A program made the position numbers and the translations under genes. DNA of 64,000 nucleotides from Mesostigma viride. Its lineage: Eukaryota > Streptophyta > Mesostigmatophyceae > Mesostigmatales > Mesostigmataceae. The notes beneath the pieces are model-generated. The model saw nothing but the letters and a program-made list of their open reading frames with translations. It ran no database searches and had not been told where the DNA came from. The DNA lies in assembly GCA_009746045.1 (NCBI GenBank), contig RPFO01000115.1, forward strand, positions 864,474 to 928,473. Reading direction: 5' to 3'. Below, in pieces: positions 19,161-30,200 of the stretch (positions within the stretch are counted from its first letter, which is position 1; each line of letters starts with the position of its first letter).

Positions 19161-20541
19161 ATGAGCAAACGCCCATCGACGCAACGCAGCCTGACGGCTG
19201 CGCTCGGCAATGAAAATACGTCTGCAGCTCAGGCTGCAGCTTCGCCATCAGGTCCGGCAGGCAGTGGTGACACTAGTCGTGCACTGGTGGTCGCCCAGCA
19301 ACCTGCCGGGCTCAATGCCTCGCCATTGGCATCGCCTGACCCTAAACGCAGCCGCCCAGCCGACAACACAGGAGGGTTTTCACGCCCCAAAGAACCGCGC
19401 TTTCGGCCTGAACCTTTCAAGGTCCGGCGATGATCACGACTGGACCAACATGTCCCCGGCAACTGCCCTGCGTTGCATCTTCTACGGGGACTACGCCTCG
19501 CTTTATGACCTGTGCCTCCATCTCTACGACATCAATCGCCTCATTAGCTCGGACGGCAGCTGGTGTGATAACATCAGCGTGCTGGAGGGGTGCAACCGCG
19601 CCTTCCTCCAACACATCACCCTCAACTCCCTTCTCATGCATGCGCTCTGACGGCGAGATCTGGGCTCCATCCATCTCCGCCTCCACACTCCGTCCCATCC
19701 TCACGGAAGCCTTTCAGTGCTCAGCACGTGACCCCCCTTGCTGCTGACGTCGCAGCAATGGGCGGGTCCGCTGGCTGCTGAACTTCCTCACCTCACCGCC
19801 ACCTCCACTGCCATTTCCGCCTCCACTGCCGACATCAAAGCCCAGCTCCTCGACCTCGACCAACGCCTTCAAGCCACCGCCACCGCCCTTGAGAGCTTGC
19901 ATGACACCGCCGGCCTCACCGCCCAGGCGGTGAAGGACATCGCCGCCCAGCCGGCGCCTGCTGGCCCGGCCGGCGATGCTCCCTCCACCTGGGCGGACTT
20001 GCTTAAGCAGCACACCACCTCCACCACCTCCACCATCTCGGCACTACTCAAGCAACAAGCCCTCGACCTTCGCGAGGAGGCCGACATAGCCCGGCGCAGC
20101 CACAATGTCATCGTCGATCAAGCACTTCGACCAGCCGGCAGGTGAGACCTCCACGAGCCTTCTTGAGGCATTTAATTAAGCGCGCCATTTTTGCCCCCAT
20201 GTTACTCACTGGTGAGCTGGACATGTCGGCTGTCCGCCTCCCCCGCGCGCGGGGGAAGGCTGGCCCGGCACCCGTGCTCCTCACCTTTAAGTACATGGCG
20301 GACAAGCTGGCGTTCCTTAAATGCCGCAAGAAGCTCTCGGAGACCGCTCGCTTCACGCTGGACGACGACTTGACCCTGGCCCAGCAACAGCTCGGCGACG
20401 CGAGCTATGGCCGACCTACCTTCAGCTCCGGCAGAGCGCAAGGGGGAAGCCGGTATACTGGAGGGCCGGGGGCGGTCATCCACGTTGACCACAAGCCCTG
20501 GCAGCCCCCAGTCCTGCCACCTCAGACTAGGAATATATATT
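19161..20541 (+). pseudogene. LINE ORF1-like pseudogene (copy A2)
   Basis: Frame 3 from ATG at 19,161 gives a Ser/Ala/Pro-rich N-terminus ending in DPKRSRPAD. The reading then moves to frame 1 near 19,430 (helical segment with CIFYGDYASLYDL). It meets a stop at 19,648, reopens at 19,738 (probable coiled coil, GLTAQAVKDIAAQP, then WADLLKQHTT), and moves to frame 3 near 20,142 (TFKYMADKLAFLKCRKKL, then DDDLTLAQQQ). The last part has the layout of the L1 ORF1p C-terminal/RRM-like region: hydrophobic strand, ADKxxxLKxxRKL, D-D-L-T. Two frame changes and a stop make it inactive as it stands. Confidence 0.7.
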
Positions 20542-20729
20542 AAAAATATAATTACTTACAGCAGAGTGAAATCACTCAAACCAAAGCAAACGCCCAGCTA
20601 TAAACCTATATACAGAGCCATGGCAAAGCTTTATACTACGATAAGACCAATGGAAACGCCTAACGTACGGGAGGAACCTAATAGCCCTGCTGCACCGCAA
20701 AATCAGCCCGCGTACGGCGGAGCATGATG

Positions 20730-21071
20730 TCAGCCACGGCCCGAGTCAGCGCCACCGACAAGCGCTGACGCCAATATGACGTCCAGGTCCGCGCCGATCA
20801 TGGGGCCCGCTGGCCCTCCAGGTCCAGCCGGTCCTCCCGGAGCCGGCAACACTCCTTGAAGAAGGCGGCTCCAGGTCAGGGCCCCCATGGCCCCAAACTC
20901 CTCCAGGACAAAGGGCACCACACGATGGTGCCCGACGTCGCCGTAGGCCAGGAGCTTGGCCCGCTCCGCCCGGTCCGCCGTGTAAGGTTCCTGCCGTGAG
21001 GGAGGCCCCAGCCACGTGGCTAAGAGCCAAGGGCCGCGCCACCGAAACGTCAATAAGCAGATGCCGGCCAC
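20730..21071 (-). pseudogene. Possible C-terminal fragment of a retroelement polyprotein
   Basis: A minus-strand frame contains VVPFVLEEFGAMG followed by a Pro/Gly-rich stretch. A G-x-x-x-x-PFVxExxG-x-xG segment occurs near the C-terminus of some algal and protist reverse-transcriptase ORFs. This is a weak match by memory of the pattern only. It lies, reversed, between ORF1 and the 3' end of copy A2. Confidence 0.25.
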
Positions 21072-21536
21072 AGGAATATATATACCATGCAGTAGTGCAG
21101 ATTAGTAAGGCTTAGCCTAGCATGTGGCCCCCACGCATGTGCGCCCATAATGGCCCCCATGGATGATGCCTTCAACATTTAGCCATGCTTTGTCTATAAT
21201 GGGACCCCCATGGATGTTGCATTAAGAATTTAGCCATGCTATGCCTATATGCAGAGAGCTGCTCTCTGCCGAGATGCCATGCCCTAGCCCTTGTATAGCC
21301 ATGATGATCTTCCTCCCCCGTGCCAGGATCCCCCCCTTAGGCGGGTTGAACCTGAGACAGCATGGTGGTGCCGGTGCCCTGGTGCACCTATAGAGCAAGG
21401 GTAGCTTACATTCCCACCCTTGCATGAAGTAGCCTAGGATGTATTGAAAGCCATATGCCCCTTCTCAGGGATATGTGCTACATTGACTCCCAACGGAGTG
21501 ATGTTCGATCCTAATTAATTAATTAATTCAGCAGCG

Positions 21537-21873
21537 GCGCCTGCAGCTAGTAGGGCACTTAGCTCGCACCGGCAAACCAGGTAGACACCTCACGCGGCCC
21601 CTCCGCAGGGCTGCGGCCACTAGCTCAGCCTGGCCGGCACCTCGATCACGTGGGCCGGCCGGGCCCAACGATGCTAGACGCCGCACTTAATTCATCAAAG
21701 AACAGCTAGTAGTAGAGGACATGAGGGGGCTAGGCCTCTCCGTGATCTGGAACAAGATGATGGACAAGGCCAAGTGGGCTCAGGTCGTAGAGGACACTGG
21801 ACAACGACCCCCCTCCAGTGGGGAAACGCCCGCGTGTCTGCGAACGCGGGAAGCATGCTCGACAATTAATTGA
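21537..21873 (+). pseudogene. LINE ORF2 (reverse transcriptase) C-terminal fragment
   Basis: The start reads QRRLQLVGHLART, matching the RRLxWxGHxxR signature found downstream of the RT domain in many LINE ORF2 proteins. After frame damage an open stretch from 21,721 reads GLSVIWNKMMDKAKWAQVV and stops at 21,873; this is the usual W-x-x-x-xx-D-x-x-KW terminal helix. It sits directly 3' of the (TAAT)n tail of copy A2 and runs into a reversed short element. Confidence 0.55.
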
Positions 21874-22047
21874 TTAATTAATTAGACTCGTGCTCCCGTT
21901 GGGGAGTCACGGAGCATAATTAGCTCCGATGGATGGATGGGTGGGTACAAACAGTCCTACCGGTCTAATCTATCTACATCAGCTACCTACAACATCTATC
22001 TAAACAACATCAGTCACTAGTTACAACATCTATCTAAACAATGTAGC
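21864..22047 (-). mobile_element. Short (TTAA)n-tailed element S3
   Basis: Plus-strand order: an AATTAATTGATTAATTAATTA tail, GACTCGTGCTCCCGTTGGGG with AGTCACGGAGCAT (terminal stem-loop, reversed), GATGGATGG repeats, ACCGGTCTAATCTATC, then CATCTATCTA repeats. The same order is found at 22,897-23,028 and 50,439-50,600. A clean target-site duplication could not be seen here; AGCATGCT on the left and AGCACGCT on the right is only a candidate. Confidence 0.6.
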
Positions 22048-22599
22048 ACGCTACCCTGTTCGGAGTTTGTCATTTTAACCAGCTAGGACAGCTAGGGTAG
22101 ATGCTTCCATCGCCTAGTAAACTGCCAACAATTTGCAGAGCACTGCATGTGGAACATGGACGGCCGGGGCAGCCGCTGGCATATTTTTGGAAAGCCAGCA
22201 CCTGCTGCTGGCCAGCCCAGCAGCAATGCTCTAACGTGTACGTACACCGGCTCCGGCCCCGGCCCATGAACTTAGTTGGGGACACCATGCTATAATAGCG
22301 CCCGCACACCACCTCCACGTCACCACCGCGCCATCCAAGAGGACCTCCAGCAGCAAGCGCGTAGTCCGATCCATAGATCCCACCGGCCTTACAACGATCA
22401 TTGCATATGCTCAATCCGCAAACGCCCCTGGGCGATGCGCACTGAGAAAACGTGACGACTACTACTTTAATGATGGGGAGAGCAGCTAGCTAGGCATGCA
22501 TCAGAGCCTAGTACCAATATTATGCTGCCATAACTTGATATATTATGCTGCCATAACAACACCACTAGCTAGGGGGATGTGCCCTGGGTATGCCCGTAA
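22048..22599. other. Intergenic, unassigned
   Basis: A 114-codon minus-strand frame (22,414-22,070) is cysteine-rich but has no motif I recognise. The words TTATGCTGCCATAAC occur twice at 22,519-22,560. No gene claimed. Confidence 0.35.
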
Positions 22600-23135
22600 A
22601 TGCTTGGCATGCGCTTGGCAAGCTGACGAGCCACGAGGTCAGTAGCCATGCATGGCTGACAGCAGCGCTCATAACTTTCACGTTTGGGCATGCACCAAAT
22701 TCGGCCGTGAATATGACAATCGCTTCGTCTTTCTAAGACGCACACGCTGATATATTTTCCCGAATCTATTACGCAATATCAAACACACCTCGACGCCGGC
22801 AGCGTAGCTTAGCGGCAGTGCTGAGCCCTGAACCTCCGCAAGAAGCTACGCCTAGAGTTCCGCCGCCCGGCCTGGAAGGCAGCAGTACCACTTTCCAATT
22901 AATCAATTAATTATTAATTAGACTCGTGCTCCCGTTGGGGAGTCACGGAGCATTAACCCTGATGGATGGATGGATGGATGGGTGCAAACAGTCCTACCGG
23001 TCTAATCTATCTACATCAGCTACCTACGACCACTTTCCAAGCTTTAGTACGTGATACATTCGGCCCCTTCTTCGAGGCCTCGCCGTCGGCCTCTCCTGAG
23101 CCCAAGCGCAGTCGTCCCGCCGAGCCTGATCCAGC
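22600..23135 (+). pseudogene. LINE copy A3: 5' leader and broken ORF1 start, interrupted by S1
   Basis: 22,627-22,780 matches the leader of copy A2. ORF1-like sequence follows, ending in GLEGSSTT at 22,870-22,896, and resumes after the S1 insertion as FQALV and later ASPEPKRSRPAE (about 23,085-23,130). In the intact copies the corresponding stretch is GSGATSQALVV (A1) and GSGDTSRALVV (A2), so the insertion point is defined to the base. The rest of ORF1 is missing. Confidence 0.65.
22897..23028 (-). mobile_element. Short (TTAA)n-tailed insertion S1 with target-site duplication
   Basis: A 132-bp insertion flanked by direct repeats ACCACTTTCC at 22,887-22,896 and 23,029-23,038. It splits ORF1 copy A3 at a site that is uninterrupted in copies A1 and A2. 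In its own orientation (minus) it ends with a stem-loop (CTCCCCAACGGGAG) and a (TTAA)n-type tail. It has no coding capacity. It is either a SINE or a severely 5'-truncated LINE; the staggered duplication and simple-repeat tail fit target-primed reverse transcription. Confidence 0.8.
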
Positions 23136-23319
23136 CACCCAGCCAGTTTTACGATTTCCCCATCGACGAGCCACACTTTTGGCACCAACGATCGAGGTCT
23201 TGCCATTGATCATGCTCGCCTAGCTTCATGATTCGCAGATCGACATAGGGGCTGCTTGTCTGTTGTTGCGTGCCGGCATGCCCAATTCAACATACAGGCC
23301 GAATGAAAAGCACTTAAAC

Positions 23320-23522
23320 TCTGTATTATTGTGTTCCGTGAGTCCCCAACGGGAGCGCGCATGTTTTTAATTGGGTTAATTAATTTTCATTAATGTATAG
23401 TGTAAGTACTCGAGCTAGGTAGGCTTGCGATATCAATTACATATGTGACTCCCACTGAGGACTTGCTAACGTGACGCTGAGTCACGTGTCTATTAATTAA
23501 ATTAATTAATTAATTAATTAAT
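23320..23522 (+). repeat. Two further terminal stem-loop/(TTAA)n motifs
   Basis: 23,338-23,400 has GTGAGTCCCCAACGGGAGC followed by TTAATTGGGTTAATTAATT, in forward orientation. 23,450-23,522 has GTGACTCCCAC and then a long TTAATTAAATTAATTAATT tail. Both look like 3' termini of the same retroelement family. Confidence 0.5.
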
Positions 23523-23625
23523 TAATCAAAGTGACAACCGCCGCAGACCAGAAATCCAGCTGAAAGAGTCCGGATTTCCGGACCATGGTAGCTAGCTCGA
23601 GCTGCTGTTGTCAGTTATCCGCCTA
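23523..23625 (+). repeat. Dispersed repeat family B, copy 3
   Basis: Starts TCAAAGTGACAACCGCCGCAG right after the (TTAA)n tail and contains TCCGGATTTCCGGACCATGG, a diverged version of the block at 13.1 kb. Confidence 0.55.
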
Positions 23626-24224
23626 TACAAGTCTAGTCGTTCAGGATGATGGAATTAGATGAATGAAGGTGGATGTGTGTAGCCGTGGACCTTGAAATTC
23701 ATGGCTGGCTAACGTTCATCGAGGCCTAGACGGTTGAGCTATTAAAAACATCCTCGCGTGAACATGGCAGGTGTTCCTAGCGGCCAGGAGTGTGTCCAGT
23801 TGTAAGCACCACAGCTGTGATCGCTATCCCGCCATTTAGCAAGAGGAATCACCCTCAATGGAAATCAAATGAATACCCCATGTACATAACACGAGGAATC
23901 GTGTGATATAGCAGGTAGTAGGGCTTCATTCAGTCACTCACCTTCTTGATGGCAAATCGTACTGTACATGACTGGCTCATTGGTTCTGTGTGTCATACAA
24001 CACAATCAAGACAGACCCGTCCGTCCCTGGACTCGCTTGGTCCGCAGAAGCTCGAGATGGCAGCTATCGCAACCAATCCTGGAAATGAGCGGTTGCATTG
24101 GCCAGGAATCCATCTAAGAGATGAGCAAACTGACTCTATTTGTGTGCAGTTGCAATGCCAATCTTGGTAATAGCCCACTAGCACTGCACAGGGTCGAGCA
24201 CAGAGCGTCAGCGGCCTGGGCGCC
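23626..24224. other. 3' flank of the striatin gene
   Basis: No reading frame or repeat of note. The polyadenylation site of the minus-strand striatin gene should lie here; no signal is clear enough to call. Confidence 0.4.
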
Positions 24225-27200
24225 CTAAACTGCCCAAAGCTTGACAACCCCATCAGCCCCACCCGTGGCCAGCCATGGAGGCGAGGACGCATGCGTCGCA
24301 GCGGAAGGAACGTATGCGGCACACAGCACGCCTTCTCCCCTCAGGCACTTGTGCGCTTGGATGACAGCCAGGCAGGAATGGGAGGACCGCAAATCCTGCA
24401 CACGACAAAGATTGCCGCAATTCCCACGTCACATGCCCCTAGATGCGTCAACATCATGTACACATCTCTCACACTAGTTAGCATTTGGTCATCCATCCAC
24501 GCAGTCAACGAAAAATACTTGCCTTGAGCCTCACAGGATCTGCTTACTACCTTGCTCGGTCGCCCAGGAAAGCGTCACTTCCTTACCACATTGACAAACC
24601 TAAATCCACCCGTTTTCCTATGCCATGTTATTGCCACTGCCGCTACCAAGTTTATTCTACCAACTGTATTCACCCTTTTCCCAACCATACCGTGCCTCCA
24701 GACCCTGAGCCCTACTAAACTTCTAGGGACCCACAGGTCACAACCTGCATATGGCAGCCATGGGCAAAGGCTGCCATGCTGCGCACAGGACAACTCCTTG
24801 GCCGCCAAAAATCCCATGCCTTGGCGAACAGCGCGACCGTTACCGAGCTCCATGCTCACCATCCACGGAGCTTTAGACCCATCAGCAAGAGTTGAGAACC
24901 CACTAGCAAACTTCACGTATGTATGCCTGGTGCCAAGATACCAAAACTAGTTACCCTTGTGTGCCCGATCCGATAGCGTTCCTGCGCTGCAAGATAAAGA
25001 CACGTGCTACTGTATGCCAGATACAAAAATACACCCGCGTATGCCAGCAGCAGCCAGGTGTCACGTACCCAGATCTTCAGCACGCCAGCGTGATCCCCCG
25101 TCGCCAGCTGCCACCCGCCGGAATCAATCGCGACACAGGATGTGCCGTCGGTGGCGGGATGCGCTTGCAGATCTGGACGGCCAAGGGGACGTTTGGCAGG
25201 ACAACAACCCCAACCCGTCAACCCTAGTCCATCAACCCCAAGCACAACAGCACGAAACCTCCCATCTGTGCACAGGTCATCACTAAACCGATGGGGATGC
25301 GATGCCCCAGCAAGTGGCAATGCAGAACTGCATGGGCCGATAAGGAAAGCGTACACAAACCAAGACATGAGGAAGGCACACGTAAACAAACCAAGCCATG
25401 AGGAAGGCACACCTAAACAAACCAAGCCATGAGGAAGGCACGCCTAAACAAACCAAGCCATGAGGAAGGCACGCCCAAACAAACCAAGCCATGAGGAAGG
25501 CACACGCAAACAAACCGAGCCACGAGGAAGGCACGCCTAAACAAACCAAGCCATGAGGAAGGCACGCCCAAACAAACCGAGCCATGAGCAAGGCACGCCT
25601 AAACAAACCAAGCCATGAGGAAGGCACACCTAAACAAACCAAGCCATGAGGAAGGCACACCTAAACAAACCAACCCATGAGGAAGGCACACCTAAACAAA
25701 CCAAGCCATGAGGAAGGCACACCTAACCAAACCAAGCCATGAGGAAGGCACACCTAAACAAACCAAGCCACGAGGAAGGCACGCCTAAACAAACCAAGCC
25801 ATGAGGAAGGCACGCCCAAACAAACCAAGCCATGAGGAAGGCACACCTAAACAAACCAAGCCATGAGGAAGGCACACGTAAACAAACCAACCCATGAGGA
25901 AGGCACACCTAAACAAACCAAGCCATGAGGAAGGCACGCCCAAACAAACCAAGCCATGAGGAAGGCACACCTAAACAAACCAACCCATGAGGAAGGCACA
26001 CCTAAACAAACCAAGCCATGAAGAAGGCACACCCAAACAAACCAAGCCATGAGGAAGGCACGCCCAAACAAACCAAGCCATGAGGAAGGCACGCCCAAAC
26101 AAACCAAGCCATGAGGAAGGCACGCCCAAACAAACCAACCCATGAGGAAGGCACGCCGAAACAAACCAAGCCATGAGGAAGGCACACCTAAACAAACCAA
26201 GCCATGAGGAAGGCAAGCTGGAGAGACCAAGCCCATCTACCTGCTCTTAGGCTCGGCCTGACAGCGGTGAGGGAGTACCGACTGGCCATGCAGTTTTGTA
26301 GATGGTGAAGCCTTGCAGATGTACAACAGCAGCACACCAAACCAATGACAGCTTGACAACACTCGCACACAATGATGGGGCCAGTGTTCCGCCCCATACC
26401 CGGTTTCATGGACCCGTGGGGGCCACCGCCAGACCCCACTGTTGAGAATGTAGTGCAGAGGAAGCAGTGCAGAGGACATAGTGCAGAGGACGTAGTGCAG
26501 GAAGGTGCACTTGGGAAGCCGTGGGGGGTGAGGGGAGAAGAGAAGGACGCTGGAGGTCTCCTGTTGCCTCTACATAGGCGTGGCATGTCTAAAGCGAGGC
26601 TCGGAAGTCGGGGCGTCCTGCCCTGGGATCGAAGGGGCTCCGTTGTGAGGCCACATGGCACCAGACTTGGGCAGGCAAACGTTTCACATCTATAAATAAC
26701 ATCGCCCCCCTTTGCGCATGCACGGCACGTACCGGCCACCTGCGCGCCGCCCTGGTTGAGGTCAAACGTCCGGACCATGCCCGATTCATAGGCCACCACG
26801 GCAACAGGTAGCCATGGGTGGCAGGCAATCTGGTTGACCTGTGCAGCGCTAGTGCTGTCCTCGGCACTGCTGCCGCCTGCCCCGTCGATGGCCTTGTCGC
26901 CAGCATTAGCGGCCGCCCGCATCTCCGCAATGGGAACCCCTGTCTCCACATCAAAGCGCAGACCGGTGGCGTCTGCGAAGCCTGGTGGTTGCGAGCATGC
27001 GAAGGCATAAGGGGTGTCACAGGGGAGAGACAAACAGGGGGCACGTTATATTAAAATGTTCTTTCAGGATGCGGCTGTCATAATCCTGAGATGTCGAAGA
27101 GGACGCAGAATAACACCCGGCGTCGAAGAAGGATACGTTGGTAGCACCCAGAAGAGGCTTCCCGGGAGCAAGGCAGCAAACTTGTCAGCAACATCGACAA

Positions 27201-30200
27201 GCTAACGGGCATTACTCAACTTGCCAGCGGCGCATCGCTTTGTGGGGCCACCCAGCCCCCAGTCATGGTCTCCCCGTCTCGCGGTCTGTAGCGTGCACCC
27301 AAAGGTGCTAGCAAGCGGTGTACTGGCGCTGTGCAATTTTCTGTGACCATGACGTGGACAACTTGGTCTAAATAATCGTTGACAGTCATTTGTTGGTCTA
27401 CGTACAACTCAGAGTCCCACTTTCATCCCATGACATTGCACGGCTATGTGCTATGACATGCGCCCACCAGCATGACCTACCATGCCAAATGGGTGGGAGG
27501 CCACCTTCCAATAACAAATATCAGCATACCCGTGTGTGACTGTTGCCAGGCACACGGCTGAGCGAACGCTGCTACCTATAGTGAGTATATAGTGAGCGAG
27601 CGCTGCTACCGGGACATGGCCCCTCTCCGGGGCTCGAGGATGAGGGAATCCTGCCACCTGCCACCTGAGAAACACGTCACCCGTGCGGAGCCCAGTACCA
27701 AGAGTACAGGGACCATGCATACGCACTTCGAGCAAGCATTGCCATTTGCCCTAGCACCGTGCCCATAGCTATCGCTCGGCTCATCATGCGGCACCCGGAT
27801 GCCCACGCCCACGCCCACGCCCACGCCCACGCCCACGCCCACGCCCACGCCCACGCCCACGCCCACGCCCACGCCCACGCCCACGCCCACGCCCACGCCT
27901 ACGCCCACGCCCACGCCCACGCCCACGCCCACGCCCACGCCCACGCCCCACGCCCCAGCCCACGCCCACGCCCACGCCCACGCCCACGCCCACGCCCACG
28001 CCCACGCCCACGCCCACGCCCACGCCCACGCCCACGCCCACGCCCACGCCCACGCCCACGCCCACGCCCACGCCCACGCCCACGCCCACGCCCACGCCCA
28101 CGCCCACGCCCACGCCCACGCCCACGCCCACGCCCACGCCCACGCCCACGCCCACGCCCACGCCCACGCCCACGCCCACGCCCACGCCCCAGCCCACGCC
28201 CACGCCCACGCCCACGCCCACGCCCACGCCCACGCCCACGCCCACGCCCACGCCCACGCCCACGCCCACGCCCACGCCCACGCCCACGCCCACGCCCACG
28301 CCCACGCCCACGCCCACGCCCACGCCCACGCCCACGCCCACGCCCACGCCCACGCCCACGCCCACGCCCACGCCCACGCCCACGCCCACGCCCACGCCCA
28401 CGCCCACGCCCACGCCCACGCCCACAAACAAACGTGTGCGCAAGCGAGGCAGGCCCAGTCCCCACCTGCAACAAAGCTGCGGCAGTCATCCAAGGGGCAA
28501 AACTCGACACAAGTAGGACGGGCACCGGAGGATGCCCCCTCTGCATTGCCTGGGGATGCGGCACCTGCCACATGGGGTGAGGAGGCATCGGGCGGCTCGG
28601 CCCAGGGCACCCTGGTGGCAGTGGTGGTGGGCGTCATGCGCTGGCTGCAGTTGCGCACAGAAAAGTACGGAAAGCACGTTTGAACAAATAGCAAGTATGA
28701 ACAAATGCGAGCAATGTGTGCGAGCTAAGTTTAGTGGCTTTTTAAGTGAGCTGATGAACTTACAAGGCCTGTGCTCCAACGAGGGCAGTGCCCCCGGCCT
28801 GTGCGCACTAGATGGCAGAAGCAGATCTGCATACCTGTTTTCTGTTGCCTCCAAGAATCTGTGCGGTCATACTTCCCCCCAGGCCCACCATCACGCTGCT
28901 CAACCATAGGATGCATGTCTTCCGCATGAACGAGGAACACGCCATGTCTCATCGTAAGCACCAAAAGTGCCAAAATATCAAAATTCTGTTCTCACTCTCA
29001 ATGATGCTGGACCATAGGCAGTAGGGGCAGGAGCCCAGTGGGAATGGGCAGCAAGCCGACCCGCATGGGTGTTGTCGCATCCAGACAGTGATCCACGGGC
29101 TGATGTGGTGGCACCGTCTTCAGGCCACAGAACAGCAGCACGATATGTCGACATCCTGTCGCGCCACCTGTCACACTCACGTGAATGTGCGCACGTGCGG
29201 CGAGGGCTGGTTGGTGTCCCACAGCCGCATCGTGCCGTCCGCACCAGCCGAGAGCAGCAAGTGTTGGTACACTGCAGGGCCGTGGGCATGGAAATGGGAA
29301 TGGGGGAGGGGAAGAGCAGGGCATTGACGCAGGCAAGGCAGCAGATGTCACGGGTCAGCACAGGGTCAGGGCACGTCGGGTGACCGGCATTGAACAAGAG
29401 GGGTCGCAGCAAATAGCACCTTAACCACCTAGCCACTCCACAACCATGTGCGCACCCATTTTTTCTCGCCACAGATGCCACAACACGGGTGCCACATCTT
29501 AGATGGCATCGGAAGGCTAACAGATATGCGTGGCAGTCTGCAGCAGTAACCTCGTCAATAATGATGTCTGGCACAGGGCAGAGCCGCAGGCGAGGTGAGG
29601 TCCCCCAGGGAAAAGTCACCATTAGGCAATGCCACCGGGCATGGCAAGCGCACTGGCACCCTCCTCAGCAAGCTGCTTCTGTGGGTCTCAAGATAAAATC
29701 ATACTAACAGAATCATCACGACAGCTCATCGTGACAGCTGGCGTCATCCTCCCACCTGGGTGTGCGCTGATGTCCCAGACCACGTCGGTGTGCGCCGCGA
29801 TCACCCGCTTGGCGCTGGGTTTCACGTGCCCGCTGCTGGCGTAGAGGAAGTAGTCGGCGGGGGGCAGGTCCCTGCGCACAAGACGATGAGGGCGTGGGTG
29901 TGGTGATTGCAACAGTCATGAGCATGACATGCACCAGCAAGGTGTGCCGGTGGTCTGGCGCATGCATGACCGATCTGGTCTGACGGCATCTGTGATTGGT
30001 GTCACGCCGCTTCGATCACCAAATCTCTACCAGCTTTGCCGGGCTACTTGCACCAGGCTGTGGAGTGCGCGACGAAAGGTGAGCCGGCATACGTCTACGC
30101 GATGCATGTATCTATTGACCTGGTGTGAAATCACCATCATTTGGCTTGGCGCATGCACCACTCACCAGACCCGTATGCTGCCGTCCACGCCCCCGCTGAA

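Larger units (their letters stand above)
18960..21532 (+). mobile_element. LINE-type retroelement copy A2 with 3' stem-loop and (TAAT)n tail
   Basis: The 5' leader at 19,018-19,160 (TTTCACGTTTGAGCACCGAA, then a CTTCGTCTTTCTAAGACGCAC block) is repeated at 22,627-22,780. ORF1 remnants follow at 19,161-20,541. The 3' region at 21,250-21,532 has the GCAGAGAGCTGCTCTCTGC inverted repeat, the block CCATATGCCCCTTCTCAGGG, the stem-loop ACTCCCAACGGAGT at about 21,486, and the tail TAATTAATTAATTAATT. It is the best-preserved copy of the family in the window. It contains no forward ORF2. Confidence 0.7.

Noticed and set aside
25357-26216. CRISPR-like array of 31-bp units
   Set aside because: Units are contiguous with no unique spacers, and the host is eukaryotic; it is a minisatellite. 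The same holds for the 53-bp array at 63,066-63,874.
25283-26236. Repetitive hydrophobic minus-strand ORFs (FLMAWFV...LPHGLV) resembling a membrane protein
   Set aside because: They are translations of the 31-bp minisatellite; period 31 forces frame rotation, and the array lies inside a striatin intron.
27606-28694. 362-codon minus-strand ORF with AW repeats
   Set aside because: Its N-terminal part is a true striatin exon (28,644-28,466); the rest reads through the donor into the hexamer array.
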